From NCBI GenBank assembly GCA_000621405.1, contig KK211273.1, positions 117,734 through 181,733 on the forward strand: DNA of 64,000 bases, written 5' to 3'. A model generated the notes under the pieces. The model was not told the DNA's origin and searched no databases. It saw only the letters and a list, made by a program, of their open reading frames with translations. Position 1 is the stretch's first letter. Every line of letters starts with the position of its first letter. Below, piece after piece: positions 55,540 to 62,872 of the stretch. A program made the position numbers and the translations under genes. This DNA comes from Lachnospiraceae bacterium AC3007. GTDB taxonomy: Bacteria > Bacillota > Clostridia > Lachnospirales > Lachnospiraceae.

Positions 55540-55680
55540 GTTGTTGCTTCGTGCTACGCACTTCCGCAACAACATATATTCGTAATCCGGGCTATCGCCC
55601 TACTTACTCATATATGTTAGATTTTCTTATGTCCGTACAAAAAATCATGCAAGCATGTTTTTTGACGTCCATAGAAAATC
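55540..55680 (-). repeat. Three abutting palindromes between shell genes of the BMC operon
   Basis: A: GTTGTTGC / GCAACAAC (55540-55573) with an inner GTGC/GCAC. B: AACATATAT / ATATATGTT (55571-55618) with an inner GGGC/GCCC. C: GATTTTCT / AGAAAATC (55620-55680) with an inner AAATCATGC / GCATGTTTT. A and B share the same layout (outer stem, symmetric internal loop, 4-bp inner stem, 3-4-nt loop) and overlap by AAC, so they are partly exclusive. No T-tract terminator follows. The 172-bp gap is the largest inside the operon and holds no ORF. Confidence 0.7.
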
Positions 55681-55683
55681 CTG

Positions 55684-55968
55684 TCACTTAAACTTAGGCA
55701 ATATCATCTCTACATCATTGTGAGGCCTCGGGATCACGTGTGTCGCGACAAGCTCACCGAGTCTTCCCGCTGCCTGCGTGCCCGCATCCACAGATGCTTT
55801 GACCGCGCCTACATCTCCGCGTACCATGACGGTAACGAGACCGGATCCGATCTTCTCCGTTCCGATCAGGGTGACCTCTGCGGCCTTTGTCATGGCATCT
55901 GCCGCCTCGATCGCTGCAGTGAGACCTCTGGTCTCGACCATTCCTAATGCTTCCAGTGACTGTGACAT
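55684..55968 (-). CDS. BMC-H hexameric shell protein (PduA/PduJ-like), copy 2
   Basis: The 94-aa paralogue of the 54839-55123 protein, differing at 11 positions (for example [21 protein letters not shown]). Start ATG follows AAGGAGGAAAAAATT. Having two near-identical major tiles is common in Pdu-type loci (PduA/PduJ). Changes cluster on the helix facing a neighbouring subunit rather than in the pore loop, which is unchanged. Confidence 0.95.
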   Translation of the reverse strand: MSQSLEALGMVETRGLTAAIEAADAMTKAAEVTLIGTEKIGSGLVTVMVRGDVGAVKASVDAGTQAAGRLGELVATHVIPRPHNDVEMILPKFK

Positions 55969-56005
55969 AATTTTTTCCTCCTTATCTTGACTTGATGAAC
56001 CTACG

Positions 56006-56347
56006 TCAATCCTTATCCAATGCGCTGATAGTCAGCATTTTCTCTGTATCTTCTGTGGGCTGGGGGATGATGTGCGAGCATACTATCCCCGTTGTAGCCT
56101 CCGCCACTTCCTTTGCGGCCCTCATAGCCTCTTCGACATCTGCCACCCTTCCTCTGAATTTGACAGTGACGAGAAGCGGTACCGGCAGTTCATCGGCATT
56201 AGCCGGCTTGTTCTTGTCGAACACCTCAAGCGAGACATTTGCAGCCTTACACCCTGCATCTGCCGCAAGAAATGCACAAACAAGGCCAAATACCTCCAAA
56301 AGTCCTACCGCGTATCCTATGTTGTCTCCGGTTTCATTGAGCGCCAT
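56006..56347 (-). CDS. Divergent BMC-H shell protein
   Basis: The 113-aa single BMC domain ([56 protein letters not shown]) has a ~10-residue N-terminal extension and an insert ([14 protein letters not shown]) before the third strand. Probably a minor facet tile with its own pore. It lies 16 bp after the alcohol dehydrogenase and 37 bp before BMC-H copy 2. Confidence 0.88.
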   Translation of the reverse strand: MALNETGDNIGYAVGLLEVFGLVCAFLAADAGCKAANVSLEVFDKNKPANADELPVPLLVTVKFRGRVADVEEAMRAAKEVAEATTGIVCSHIIPQPTEDTEKMLTISALDKD

Positions 56348-56363
56348 CGTCTAGTCTCCCGTG

Positions 56364-57602
56364 TCAGGCTCCCGGAGGCATGATCACGGCTATCTTAAGT
56401 CCTGTCATGTCCAGGTTGGTCTTTAACGCTTCGTTGATCTCTTCCAGCGGGAACTTGTGAGTGATGAGATCCGTTACAGGCAGACCGATCGCCTTGGCTC
56501 TCTTAAGAAAGTCAAAAGTCGTGCCGTAATCTCTCAGTGTGTATACCCAGGATCCCACGAGATTAATCTCCTTCGAGCAGAGATCAAAATGCGGGTTTAT
56601 CGTGGCATCGCCGCCGTTTACGAAAAATCCGAGTTCACAGAGACCTCCGCCGTTCCTGATGAATTTGTAGATATTGGCATGAGCCTTGGGGTTGCCGGTG
56701 CACTGGAAGGCGAAGTCAGCGAGATGTCCGCCGAACGAATCTTCCACTGCCTTTGTCAGGGCCTCTATGCCGTTATGATCATTGAAATCAACTGTCCTGT
56801 CGGCGCCGAGTTTCTTTGCGAATTCAAGTCTCTTTGCGTTTCCGTCGATCGCGGTTATATTCTGTATACCCATTGTCCTTAAGACTGCTATGCAGATGAG
56901 GCCTATGGGACCGCAGCCCTGTACCGCTACACGGCTGTTGAATCTCAGTATGCCGGTGGTCTTTGCTCTCTCCACCGCATGGACCAGGACCGCGCTGGGC
57001 TCTATGAGCACACGGCTGTCCAGATCCAGATCGCTCACGTTGAAGATCGTGGATCCCTTGCGGATGAAGATATAGTCCGAAAACCATCCGTTGAGATGTA
57101 CGTCATCATCGGGAAGAAGACCGTATACATCAGCTTCGCCGACATTCTGCTTGTTAAGGTCAAACATCGTTATCTCCGGATCGTCGCGGAATATCATGCA
57201 GGTCACTACCTTGTCTCCCACGTGCAGATCTTTGCCTGCGGAATCCTTCTTAACGTTCTTTCCCATCTTCACGATCTCGCCGGTACCCTCATGACCCAGC
57301 GCCACGGGAATAAGGCCGAAGGGATCGCGCTTGAACTCGTGGGCATCGGTACCACATACTCCGCAGCCTTCCACCCGGACAAGAATATCGTCATCCCCTA
57401 CTTCGGGTATCGGAAATTCCTTTACTTCAAATCTCTCCTTCTCGACGAGCATCGCTACCCTCGCGGTCTTCGGTATCGGACCCGAGTATGAGCTCTTTGA
57501 AGCTGATGCGCCGAATGATGAGGATGCGCCCGATCCGGAACCGCTCATCTCATTCAGGATCTGCTTTACGATAAGTTCGACATCCTTTTCGTTAACTGCC
57601 AT
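56364..57602 (-). CDS. Encapsulated zinc-dependent alcohol dehydrogenase (putative propanol dehydrogenase)
   Basis: Medium-chain dehydrogenase that would reduce propionaldehyde to propanol and regenerate NAD+. The 412 aa start with an encapsulation-type helix (NEKDVELIVKQILNEM) and a Gly/Ser linker (~20-40), then the catalytic zinc motifs GCGVCGTDAHEF and GHEGTGEIV, and the Rossmann GCGPIGLICIAV. The usual four-Cys structural zinc loop is not evident: its place is taken by a divergent segment (CMIFRDDPEITMFDLNKQN). It resembles threonine-dehydrogenase-type enzymes of Clostridium phytofermentans-type fucose/rhamnose loci. Lies 19 bp after pduP. Confidence 0.88.
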   Translation of the reverse strand: MAVNEKDVELIVKQILNEMSGSGSGASSSFGASASKSSYSGPIPKTARVAMLVEKERFEVKEFPIPEVGDDDILVRVEGCGVCGTDAHEFKRDPFGLIPVALGHEGTGEIVKMGKNVKKDSAGKDLHVGDKVVTCMIFRDDPEITMFDLNKQNVGEADVYGLLPDDDVHLNGWFSDYIFIRKGSTIFNVSDLDLDSRVLIEPSAVLVHAVERAKTTGILRFNSRVAVQGCGPIGLICIAVLRTMGIQNITAIDGNAKRLEFAKKLGADRTVDFNDHNGIEALTKAVEDSFGGHLADFAFQCTGNPKAHANIYKFIRNGGGLCELGFFVNGGDATINPHFDLCSKEINLVGSWVYTLRDYGTTFDFLKRAKAIGLPVTDLITHKFPLEEINEALKTNLDMTGLKIAVIMPPGA

Positions 57603-57621
57603 TTCTTATACCCCTCCTGTC

Positions 57622-59007
57622 TTACCTTATGCAGAGACTGTCCGTCATGACACATCTGCGTCTCTTCGTAAATGTGGATGCGCTGGTCAGGCCTTCGCCC
57701 GTCCTCGATGCGATCGTAAATGTCGGGTAGCCCTCTCCGCCGAATCCAAGCGCCGCATAACTGGGCCCGTTCTTTACAAGGATTGCCGTGTCCAGCGCCC
57801 TTGCGTATTCGGTGATGCGGTCCACGTTCTTTGAATGAATATGAGCAGAATGCCTGTTGCCGTGCTCAAGCCATACCGCGGTCTCCACGCCTTCCCTGAA
57901 ATCTTTTACTCTTACTACTCCGAGGATCGGCATCATGAGCTCGGTAGCGATCAGCGGATGCTCCTTTTCTCCTTCAAATATGATGCAGCGCGTATCCGCA
58001 GGCGCGTCCACGCCGACCATCTTAAGAAGCGTCTTTGCATCCCGGCCGACACACTTTCTGTTAAGCGCGCCCTTGGGAGTGATGACTGTGGCAATGAGCT
58101 TGTCCTGTATCTCCCTGCTTGCCCTGTAGCAGCCGTTCTCTTCCTCAAAATGCCTCATCAGCTCATCGAAGATGGCATCTACCGCTACCACTTCTTTTTC
58201 CGCTATGCACGGAAGGTTGTTATCGAAGGTGCAGCCGTTGATTATATCGCGCGCCGCTTTTTCAATGTCCGCTGTCTCATCCACAAGAGCCGGCGGGTTG
58301 CCTGCTCCGGCGCCTATGGCGCGCTTGCCGGACGAAAGAACAGCCGTGACCACACCGGGGCCGCCCGTTGCGACAAGAAGAGGTATCTTCGGATGCTTCA
58401 TCATTATCGCGCTCGTCTCCATCGTGGGCTCCTGCACGGTGCAGGCTATATTATCCGGACCTCCCGCTTCGAGAGATGCCTCGTTTATCATGTTGATGGT
58501 GTATATCGTTGTCTTTTTCGCATTGGGGTGGGGATTGAATACTACCGTATTCCCTCCTGCTATCATCCCTATCGAATTACATATGACCGTCTCCGAGGGA
58601 TTTGTGGCGGGAGTTATGGCGCCAATAACGCCGAACGGTCCCATCTCCACCAGAGTAAGGCCTCTGTCTCCCGACCATGCCGTGGTCGTTATATCCTCCG
58701 TCCCGGGAGTCTTGTCTGCCGTGAGCTTGTGCTTCAGTATCTTGTCGCCCACGTTGCCCATGCCGGTCTCCTCGACGCCCATTCTCGCAATGGTCTCGAC
58801 GTTCTCATTGGTCTTGCGTCTTATCGCGGAGATTATCTTCTCTCTCTGATCGAGCGTCATTACCCGGACTTTTTCCTGGGCCTTCAGTGCATGCTCTATA
58901 GCATCATTCATGTCGGAGAATACTCCGTGCATGCCGTCCGCGCCCCCTTCGTCATTTATGTCCGCCATGACCCTGCGGACTATCTCCTGAACCAGTTTTT
59001 CATTCAT
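57622..59007 (-). CDS. pduP: CoA-acylating propionaldehyde dehydrogenase PduP
   Basis: Oxidises propionaldehyde to propionyl-CoA with NAD+. The 461 aa begin with an encapsulation helix (MNEKLVQEIVRRVMADI), then the aldehyde dehydrogenase fold with catalytic Cys267 in NNLPCIAEKE and the family blocks GVIGAITPATNPSETVICN and GAGAGNPPALVDETADI. The frame opens at 59040; the ATG at 59007 is preferred because the encapsulation helix then starts at residue 1, though neither start has a strong ribosome-binding site. 84 bp after the aldolase. Confidence 0.93.
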   Translation of the reverse strand: MNEKLVQEIVRRVMADINDEGGADGMHGVFSDMNDAIEHALKAQEKVRVMTLDQREKIISAIRRKTNENVETIARMGVEETGMGNVGDKILKHKLTADKTPGTEDITTTAWSGDRGLTLVEMGPFGVIGAITPATNPSETVICNSIGMIAGGNTVVFNPHPNAKKTTIYTINMINEASLEAGGPDNIACTVQEPTMETSAIMMKHPKIPLLVATGGPGVVTAVLSSGKRAIGAGAGNPPALVDETADIEKAARDIINGCTFDNNLPCIAEKEVVAVDAIFDELMRHFEEENGCYRASREIQDKLIATVITPKGALNRKCVGRDAKTLLKMVGVDAPADTRCIIFEGEKEHPLIATELMMPILGVVRVKDFREGVETAVWLEHGNRHSAHIHSKNVDRITEYARALDTAILVKNGPSYAALGFGGEGYPTFTIASRTGEGLTSASTFTKRRRCVMTDSLCIR

Positions 59008-59091
59008 ATCATCTGTACCCGCCTTCTGTATCATAACCATCCCGAACAGTTACTGTTATCTCTCTGAGCCGCACACGCTCTCAGCGTCCTG

Positions 59092-59898
59092 TCAGCGTCC
59101 GAGCGAAGCGAGAACCTTTTTGGTGATCTCTGATACGAGCTCTTCGTCCGAACCCTTTGCAGTGCCTCCGTTCCCGGTAGAGCAGCTGCCGCAGTTGTGA
59201 CAGTTTGCAGTTCCTTTATTCAGGCAGAGATCTGCGGGATGTCTGCCGGGGATACCCATCTGACGGCGGATCTCATAGAGGCGCTCCACTGTCTTCTGAT
59301 CAAATTCCTTCGGTCCGCCGAGCTGACGTGCCTTGTATAAAAGCTCCGCATAAAACTCGACCGATTCCATCTTGTGGTAAGCCGCCAGAAGATCTCCGGA
59401 CCATGTCAGCGCGCCATGGCTCTCAAGAAGCACTGCATCAAAATGCTCGAGATACGGCTCAACGGCGTCGGGGATCTCGGTAGTCGAAGGTGTGCCGTAA
59501 GGAGCTATGGGTACGCAGCCGAGAGCTATGACCGCTTCGGGCATTATGGGCTGCGTAAGAGGTATGCCTGCGATAGCGAAAGCAGTCGCAAAGGTAGGAT
59601 GGGCGTGAACAACCGCATTCACGTCGCTTCTCTTCTCATATACGCGCATATGCATCTTTATCTCAGAGGACGGCTTGAATCCCTTATTTGCCTGGATGAC
59701 GTTTCCTTTCTCATCCACCTTGCAGATGAATTCCGGGGTCATAAAGCCCTTGGACACTCCCGTAGGCGTGCAGAGAAACTCTTTGTCATTAAGCTTCACA
59801 GAGATATTGCCGTCGTTGGCTGCTACCATGTTCCTGTTATAGATCCTTTTTCCAATCTCACAAATCTGTTTCTTGATCTCGTATTCGTTCGGTGCCAT
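59092..59898 (-). CDS. Class II fuculose/rhamnulose-phosphate aldolase with C-terminal encapsulation peptide
   Basis: Cleaves the deoxysugar 1-phosphate to DHAP and lactaldehyde. The 268 aa follow FucA: catalytic Glu in PSSEIKMH, zinc His in VHAHPTFATA and ESHGALTWS. Unlike cytosolic FucA (~215 aa) it has a ~55-residue C-terminal extension: a cysteine motif CHNCGSC, a Gly-rich linker and an amphipathic helix (SDEELVSEITKKVLASLGR) like those that target cargo to BMCs. The ATG at 59898 follows AAGGAAG; the upstream ATG at 59952 has no ribosome-binding site. First gene of the operon. Confidence 0.9.
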   Translation of the reverse strand: MAPNEYEIKKQICEIGKRIYNRNMVAANDGNISVKLNDKEFLCTPTGVSKGFMTPEFICKVDEKGNVIQANKGFKPSSEIKMHMRVYEKRSDVNAVVHAHPTFATAFAIAGIPLTQPIMPEAVIALGCVPIAPYGTPSTTEIPDAVEPYLEHFDAVLLESHGALTWSGDLLAAYHKMESVEFYAELLYKARQLGGPKEFDQKTVERLYEIRRQMGIPGRHPADLCLNKGTANCHNCGSCSTGNGGTAKGSDEELVSEITKKVLASLGR

Positions 59899-59978
59899 GT
59901 CATCTTCCTTTCTGTTATCTTCTCCTGTATTATGGCTTCCCGTCTCATGCATAAGAAGAGAGAAGCCGACACATGACC

Positions 59979-60007
59979 ATTATAATCACATCTGTTTTGT
60001 AAGTCAA
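59979..60007 (-). promoter_or_regulatory. Strong sigma-A promoter of the BMC operon
   Basis: On the minus strand: -35 TTGACT (60002-60007), exact 17-nt spacer, -10 TATAAT (59979-59984). The leader to the aldolase ATG is ~73 nt and can form GGCTTC/GAAGCC. So near a consensus promoter implies control by repression. Confidence 0.75.
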
Positions 60008-60014
60008 CAAGATT

Positions 60015-60076
60015 CCACATATTTTTATGTGGTTTTTTGTTGGTTTTCTCATTTTTGAACAAAAGCACGTGGTTTT
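60015..60076 (-). promoter_or_regulatory. Candidate operators upstream of the BMC promoter
   Basis: A perfect inverted repeat CCACATA-AAAA-TATGTGG (60015-60032) lies 7 bp upstream of the -35 box. Three direct repeats of AAAACCA (plus-strand TGGTTTT at 60030-60036, 60041-60047 and 60070-60076) fill the region. DeoR-family proteins often bind short direct repeats; assignment to the operon's own DeoR protein is inference. Confidence 0.4.
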
Positions 60077-60114
60077 ATTTGATTTTTTGACCGGAATGAT
60101 CTGCCTTATCGCGC

Positions 60115-60144
60115 AAAAAAAGCGTCCACCCGAAGGATGGACGC
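60115..60144 (-). terminator. Terminator between the small Lys/Ala-rich gene and the BMC operon
   Basis: On the minus strand a 10-bp hairpin GCGTCCATCC / GGGTGGACGC (60122-60144) is followed by seven T. It separates the upstream genes from the BMC promoter. Confidence 0.88.
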
Positions 60145-60164
60145 CCTGTCTCTGTTGTAACTCT

Positions 60165-60449
60165 CTACAGATAGTATATTGGCATATCGTCGCCGATGCT
60201 GAAAGACTCGCTCGGGTCGACCTCTCTTGTGAGGATCTGCGAAGCGGGCTGATAGACCACCTGCTTCATGACCTGCTTTTCCGGAGCAGCCATTACAGCC
60301 TTTTTCACCGGCTCCTTTGCTTTCCCTCCTGCTTCGCTCTTAACGACAGCTTCCTTTTTTTCAGCTACGGGTGCCGCCTTCTTCACGGCGCTGTCTGCCG
60401 AAGCCGCACTCTTTGTCTTGCTCCCTGATTTGTTATATGTTCTTGCCAT
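60165..60449 (-). CDS. Small Lys/Ala-rich basic protein, unknown
   Basis: Not recognised. The 94 aa begin MARTYNKSGSKTKSAASADS; residues ~1-60 are disordered and rich in Lys, Ala and Glu, and the last ~30 (QVVYQPASQILTREVDPSES then FSIGDDMPIYYL) look ordered. There is no membrane segment or cysteine. The ATG at 60449 follows AAGGAGAGAGG, so it is clearly translated; an ATG 7 codons earlier lacks such a site. It is followed by a strong terminator. Composition suggests nucleic-acid binding or a charged linker protein, but this is only a guess. Confidence 0.65.
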   Translation of the reverse strand: MARTYNKSGSKTKSAASADSAVKKAAPVAEKKEAVVKSEAGGKAKEPVKKAVMAAPEKQVMKQVVYQPASQILTREVDPSESFSIGDDMPIYYL

Positions 60450-60492
60450 GTCCTCTCTCCTTTCCGGCAACCTTATCTGTCATCCTGTATTG

Positions 60493-61056
60493 TTATGACC
60501 TGTCAGTGAATTCTGCTCGCAGCAGGAAGGCTCCTGTCTGACGCGCCGCCTCCATGCCTACCTCGGAATCCTCAAAGATCACAGTGTCCTCCGGCGGGGT
60601 ACCGAAATGCTCCATGGCCATCAGAAACCCCTGCGGATCCGGCTTGTGTCTCGGTATGTCTTCCGCTGTCAGGACCAGGTCAAAAGCATCCTCCAGCGAA
60701 AAGTGTCTTAGCTCTTCAAATACATTGTCTTTTGACGCCGTAGTTACGAGCGCCATGTTATAAGTATCTCTCATTCCCCGGATAAAGTCCACAAGCGGCA
60801 TATTGAGTCTCGCTTCGTCCAGATAGTCAGCGTATAATCCTATCTTTCTCCTGTGGACCCGCTCTATCTTTTCCGCATCATCTCCCACTATGGGCGGAAG
60901 ATAGTCCCTGTAGCCCTTTCCGAAGCACTCTCTCCTGAAATACTCATATGTAAGCTCTATGCCTTCCTCTGCCAGGGCTGCCTGATATGACCTGTAATTA
61001 ACTCTGCAGGTGTCGATCAGGGTCCCGTCCATATCAAATATCGCGAGCTTCTTCAT
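60493..61056 (-). CDS. HAD-family phosphatase
   Basis: Haloacid-dehalogenase hydrolase, subfamily like beta-phosphoglucomutase/phosphoglycolate phosphatase. The 187 aa have motif I FDMDGTLIDT, motif II VTTAS, motif III Lys in RHKPDPQGF and motif IV IFEDSEVGMEAA, with a helical cap (~20-80). Substrate unknown. The ATG at 61056 follows AAGGAGGCACC and overlaps the end of the membrane-protein gene by 23 bp. Confidence 0.88.
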   Translation of the reverse strand: MKKLAIFDMDGTLIDTCRVNYRSYQAALAEEGIELTYEYFRRECFGKGYRDYLPPIVGDDAEKIERVHRRKIGLYADYLDEARLNMPLVDFIRGMRDTYNMALVTTASKDNVFEELRHFSLEDAFDLVLTAEDIPRHKPDPQGFLMAMEHFGTPPEDTVIFEDSEVGMEAARQTGAFLLRAEFTDRS

Positions 61057-62683
61057 GGGGTGCCTCCTTCTTCCTTCTGACAAGACAGAAGATGAAATAT
61101 GCCAGAAGCCCAATGATCAGGCAGGCGGACAGCGCGTCGCTAACGTGCTGTATCGCAGTCCCCCTGTAGTATACCCTTATCTTTCGGGTCCCGTCTGTAT
61201 ATACTCTGACAGTCCCGTTGCGTCCGCTTCCGTCAGTTAAAAGATACGCTCCGGTGTCGGCATCCGATGCGGCATAGCCTTTATAGAAGATAAAAGGCAC
61301 ATCCAGATATGCGGCATCCGGCGGGACATCATCGATATATATCTCATTTTTATATCTTCTGATATCAGTCTCTGCTCCGGTATCTGTCACAGCCTTATCC
61401 GACATTTCCACGAGCGCGTCCCTGTCTTCACAGGCCACCGGAAGCCACTCGCCTCCTATGACTTCGGCCGTATAGGGCTTGTACGCAAAATAGTCGGATG
61501 AATATGAATAGTGATCAGCCATGTCATGCGATGTATTCTGAACGGCAGAGACCGTCATCAGGGAAATAACAGCGATCAGGATGATCCCGGCCGCAAGTTC
61601 CCCGTCGCGCTCTTCTTTCCCTTCACGGATCTCTTCTGCAAGCTCCTTTATAAAGATCCCTTCCGCAAAGGCAAAGAGCGGCCCCGTGATGATAAATATC
61701 CTCCAGGGGAACTGTATGAAGTCCGCAATACCCTTAAGCCTTGCCCAGGGAAATAAAGTCGTAGTGATAAATGTCAGTACCAGCCCCGTGATCAGGCAGA
61801 ATACCCCGAAGCTGTCCTTTTTCTTTACAGGAAAGAAGGTAAGCAGGAGGATAAGCACGGCAGCTCCCATCCTGTTGTATTCGTTATATGGGATCTCCCA
61901 TACCTTCACCGCCTCGTATGCCGTATCAAAAACAAAGTCGCTGCTGAAGACCCCGGTCGAAACCATCTCCAGCACAGGCACCCAGTAAAATGCCGTCAGC
62001 CCCATTACCAGCAGACCGCAAAGGAAGACCCTCAGCAGGATCATCGGATCCCGCTTCACGTTTTTTATCCCTGCCGCAAGCGCCACAAGGCACAGTATCA
62101 GGCAGATGACCGTGGTTATCGTGTGACAGAGAGTAACCCCCGTCATTCCTATGATCAAAAAAACAGGCTTTTTGAACTCTTCGTTCAACAGGTCGTACAG
62201 TCCCGCTATCACAAAGGGGATAAAGATGAACGCCGTAAACTCTCCGACAGCTGCCCTCGTGTATATATCATAAATATGATACTGATACAGAGTAAAAATC
62301 ACTGCAGTGACAAGCCCGGCATAGTCGCTTTTTGACACATGTCTTGCACAGTAAAATGCCGATGCGAACCCGGCAATGATACAGAATGCAACAAACAGAT
62401 TGTATGAGAGATTGATCCCGACGCCCATTACTCTCAGCAATGCAGGGATATATAATAAGAAATCAGGATAGAACAAAGACGAGGCGTATCCCATGCCGCC
62501 AAAGAACAACATGTTGATCCTGAGGAACGGCCTCCCTGACAGGATCGCTGTTTTCAGCGCTTCTATGCGAAGCAGATGATAGGATATATCATGACCGCCT
62601 ATGCAGTTCACCGTAAATAACGGCAGACATGCCACGATCAGCACGATCACTGATAACGCCGCATAAGTTTTTCGTTTTCCCAT
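61034..62683 (-). CDS. Polytopic membrane protein, PTPS-related/GT-C-like
   Basis: The 549 aa have about ten to eleven membrane helices and a C-terminal extracytoplasmic domain before a last helix. N-terminal features are those of the '6-pyruvoyl-tetrahydropterin synthase-related' membrane family: GGHDISYHLLRIEALK, GYASSLFYPDFLLYIPALLR and RAAVGEFTAFIFIPF. The acidic HD in the first loop fits the GT-C glycosyltransferase layout, so sugar transfer at the membrane is plausible. The ATG at 62683 lies 7 nt after a predicted -10 box (TGTTAGAAT) with no ribosome-binding site. The last codons overlap the HAD gene. Confidence 0.75.
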   Translation of the reverse strand: MGKRKTYAALSVIVLIVACLPLFTVNCIGGHDISYHLLRIEALKTAILSGRPFLRINMLFFGGMGYASSLFYPDFLLYIPALLRVMGVGINLSYNLFVAFCIIAGFASAFYCARHVSKSDYAGLVTAVIFTLYQYHIYDIYTRAAVGEFTAFIFIPFVIAGLYDLLNEEFKKPVFLIIGMTGVTLCHTITTVICLILCLVALAAGIKNVKRDPMILLRVFLCGLLVMGLTAFYWVPVLEMVSTGVFSSDFVFDTAYEAVKVWEIPYNEYNRMGAAVLILLLTFFPVKKKDSFGVFCLITGLVLTFITTTLFPWARLKGIADFIQFPWRIFIITGPLFAFAEGIFIKELAEEIREGKEERDGELAAGIILIAVISLMTVSAVQNTSHDMADHYSYSSDYFAYKPYTAEVIGGEWLPVACEDRDALVEMSDKAVTDTGAETDIRRYKNEIYIDDVPPDAAYLDVPFIFYKGYAASDADTGAYLLTDGSGRNGTVRVYTDGTRKIRVYYRGTAIQHVSDALSACLIIGLLAYFIFCLVRRKKEAPHEEARDI

Positions 62684-62690
62684 GACAGAT

Positions 62691-62699
62691 ATTCTAACA
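62691..62699 (-). promoter_or_regulatory. Extended -10 promoter 7 nt before the start codon
   Basis: On the minus strand TGTTAGAAT (-10 TAGAAT at 62691-62696 with upstream TG), then 7 nt and the ATG of the membrane protein. No good -35 box: that position is occupied by the tRNA-Arg terminator. Confidence 0.4.
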
Positions 62700-62738
62700 C
62701 ATAAATAAATGAGTAGGGAAGATAACCTTTCCCTACTC
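62700..62738 (-). terminator. Terminator downstream of tRNA-Arg
   Basis: On the minus strand a 10-bp hairpin GAGTAGGGAA / TTCCCTACTC (62711-62738) is followed by ATTTATTTA. It lies 17 bp past the tRNA 3' end. Confidence 0.7.
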
Positions 62739-62755
62739 GGTCATTGTCACGCAAA

Positions 62756-62829
62756 TGCGCAAGACAAGATTCGAACTCGCGACCTTCTGGTCCGTAGCCA
62801 GACGCTCTATCCAGCTGAGCTACTTGCGC
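62756..62829 (-). tRNA. tRNA-Arg (anticodon ACG)
   Basis: 74-nt cloverleaf on the minus strand: acceptor GCGCAAG/CTTGCGC with discriminator A, D-arm GCTC/GAGC, anticodon stem TCTGG/CCAGA around CTACGGA (anticodon ACG, read as ICG for CGN codons), variable loop AGGTC, T-loop TTCGAAT. CCA is not encoded. Confidence 0.95.
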
Positions 62830-62872
62830 ATGCATAAAACAACACGTATATTACCCAAGAACTGAGTCTGTG

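Noticed and set aside
57835..59067. 410-codon plus-strand open frame
   Set aside because: Fully antisense to pduP, whose protein has all aldehyde dehydrogenase motifs; the antisense product has no recognisable domain and is His/Arg/Tyr-rich, typical of shadow frames.
62647..62835. 62-codon minus-strand frame
   Set aside because: It is the tRNA-Arg gene and its flank read as protein.
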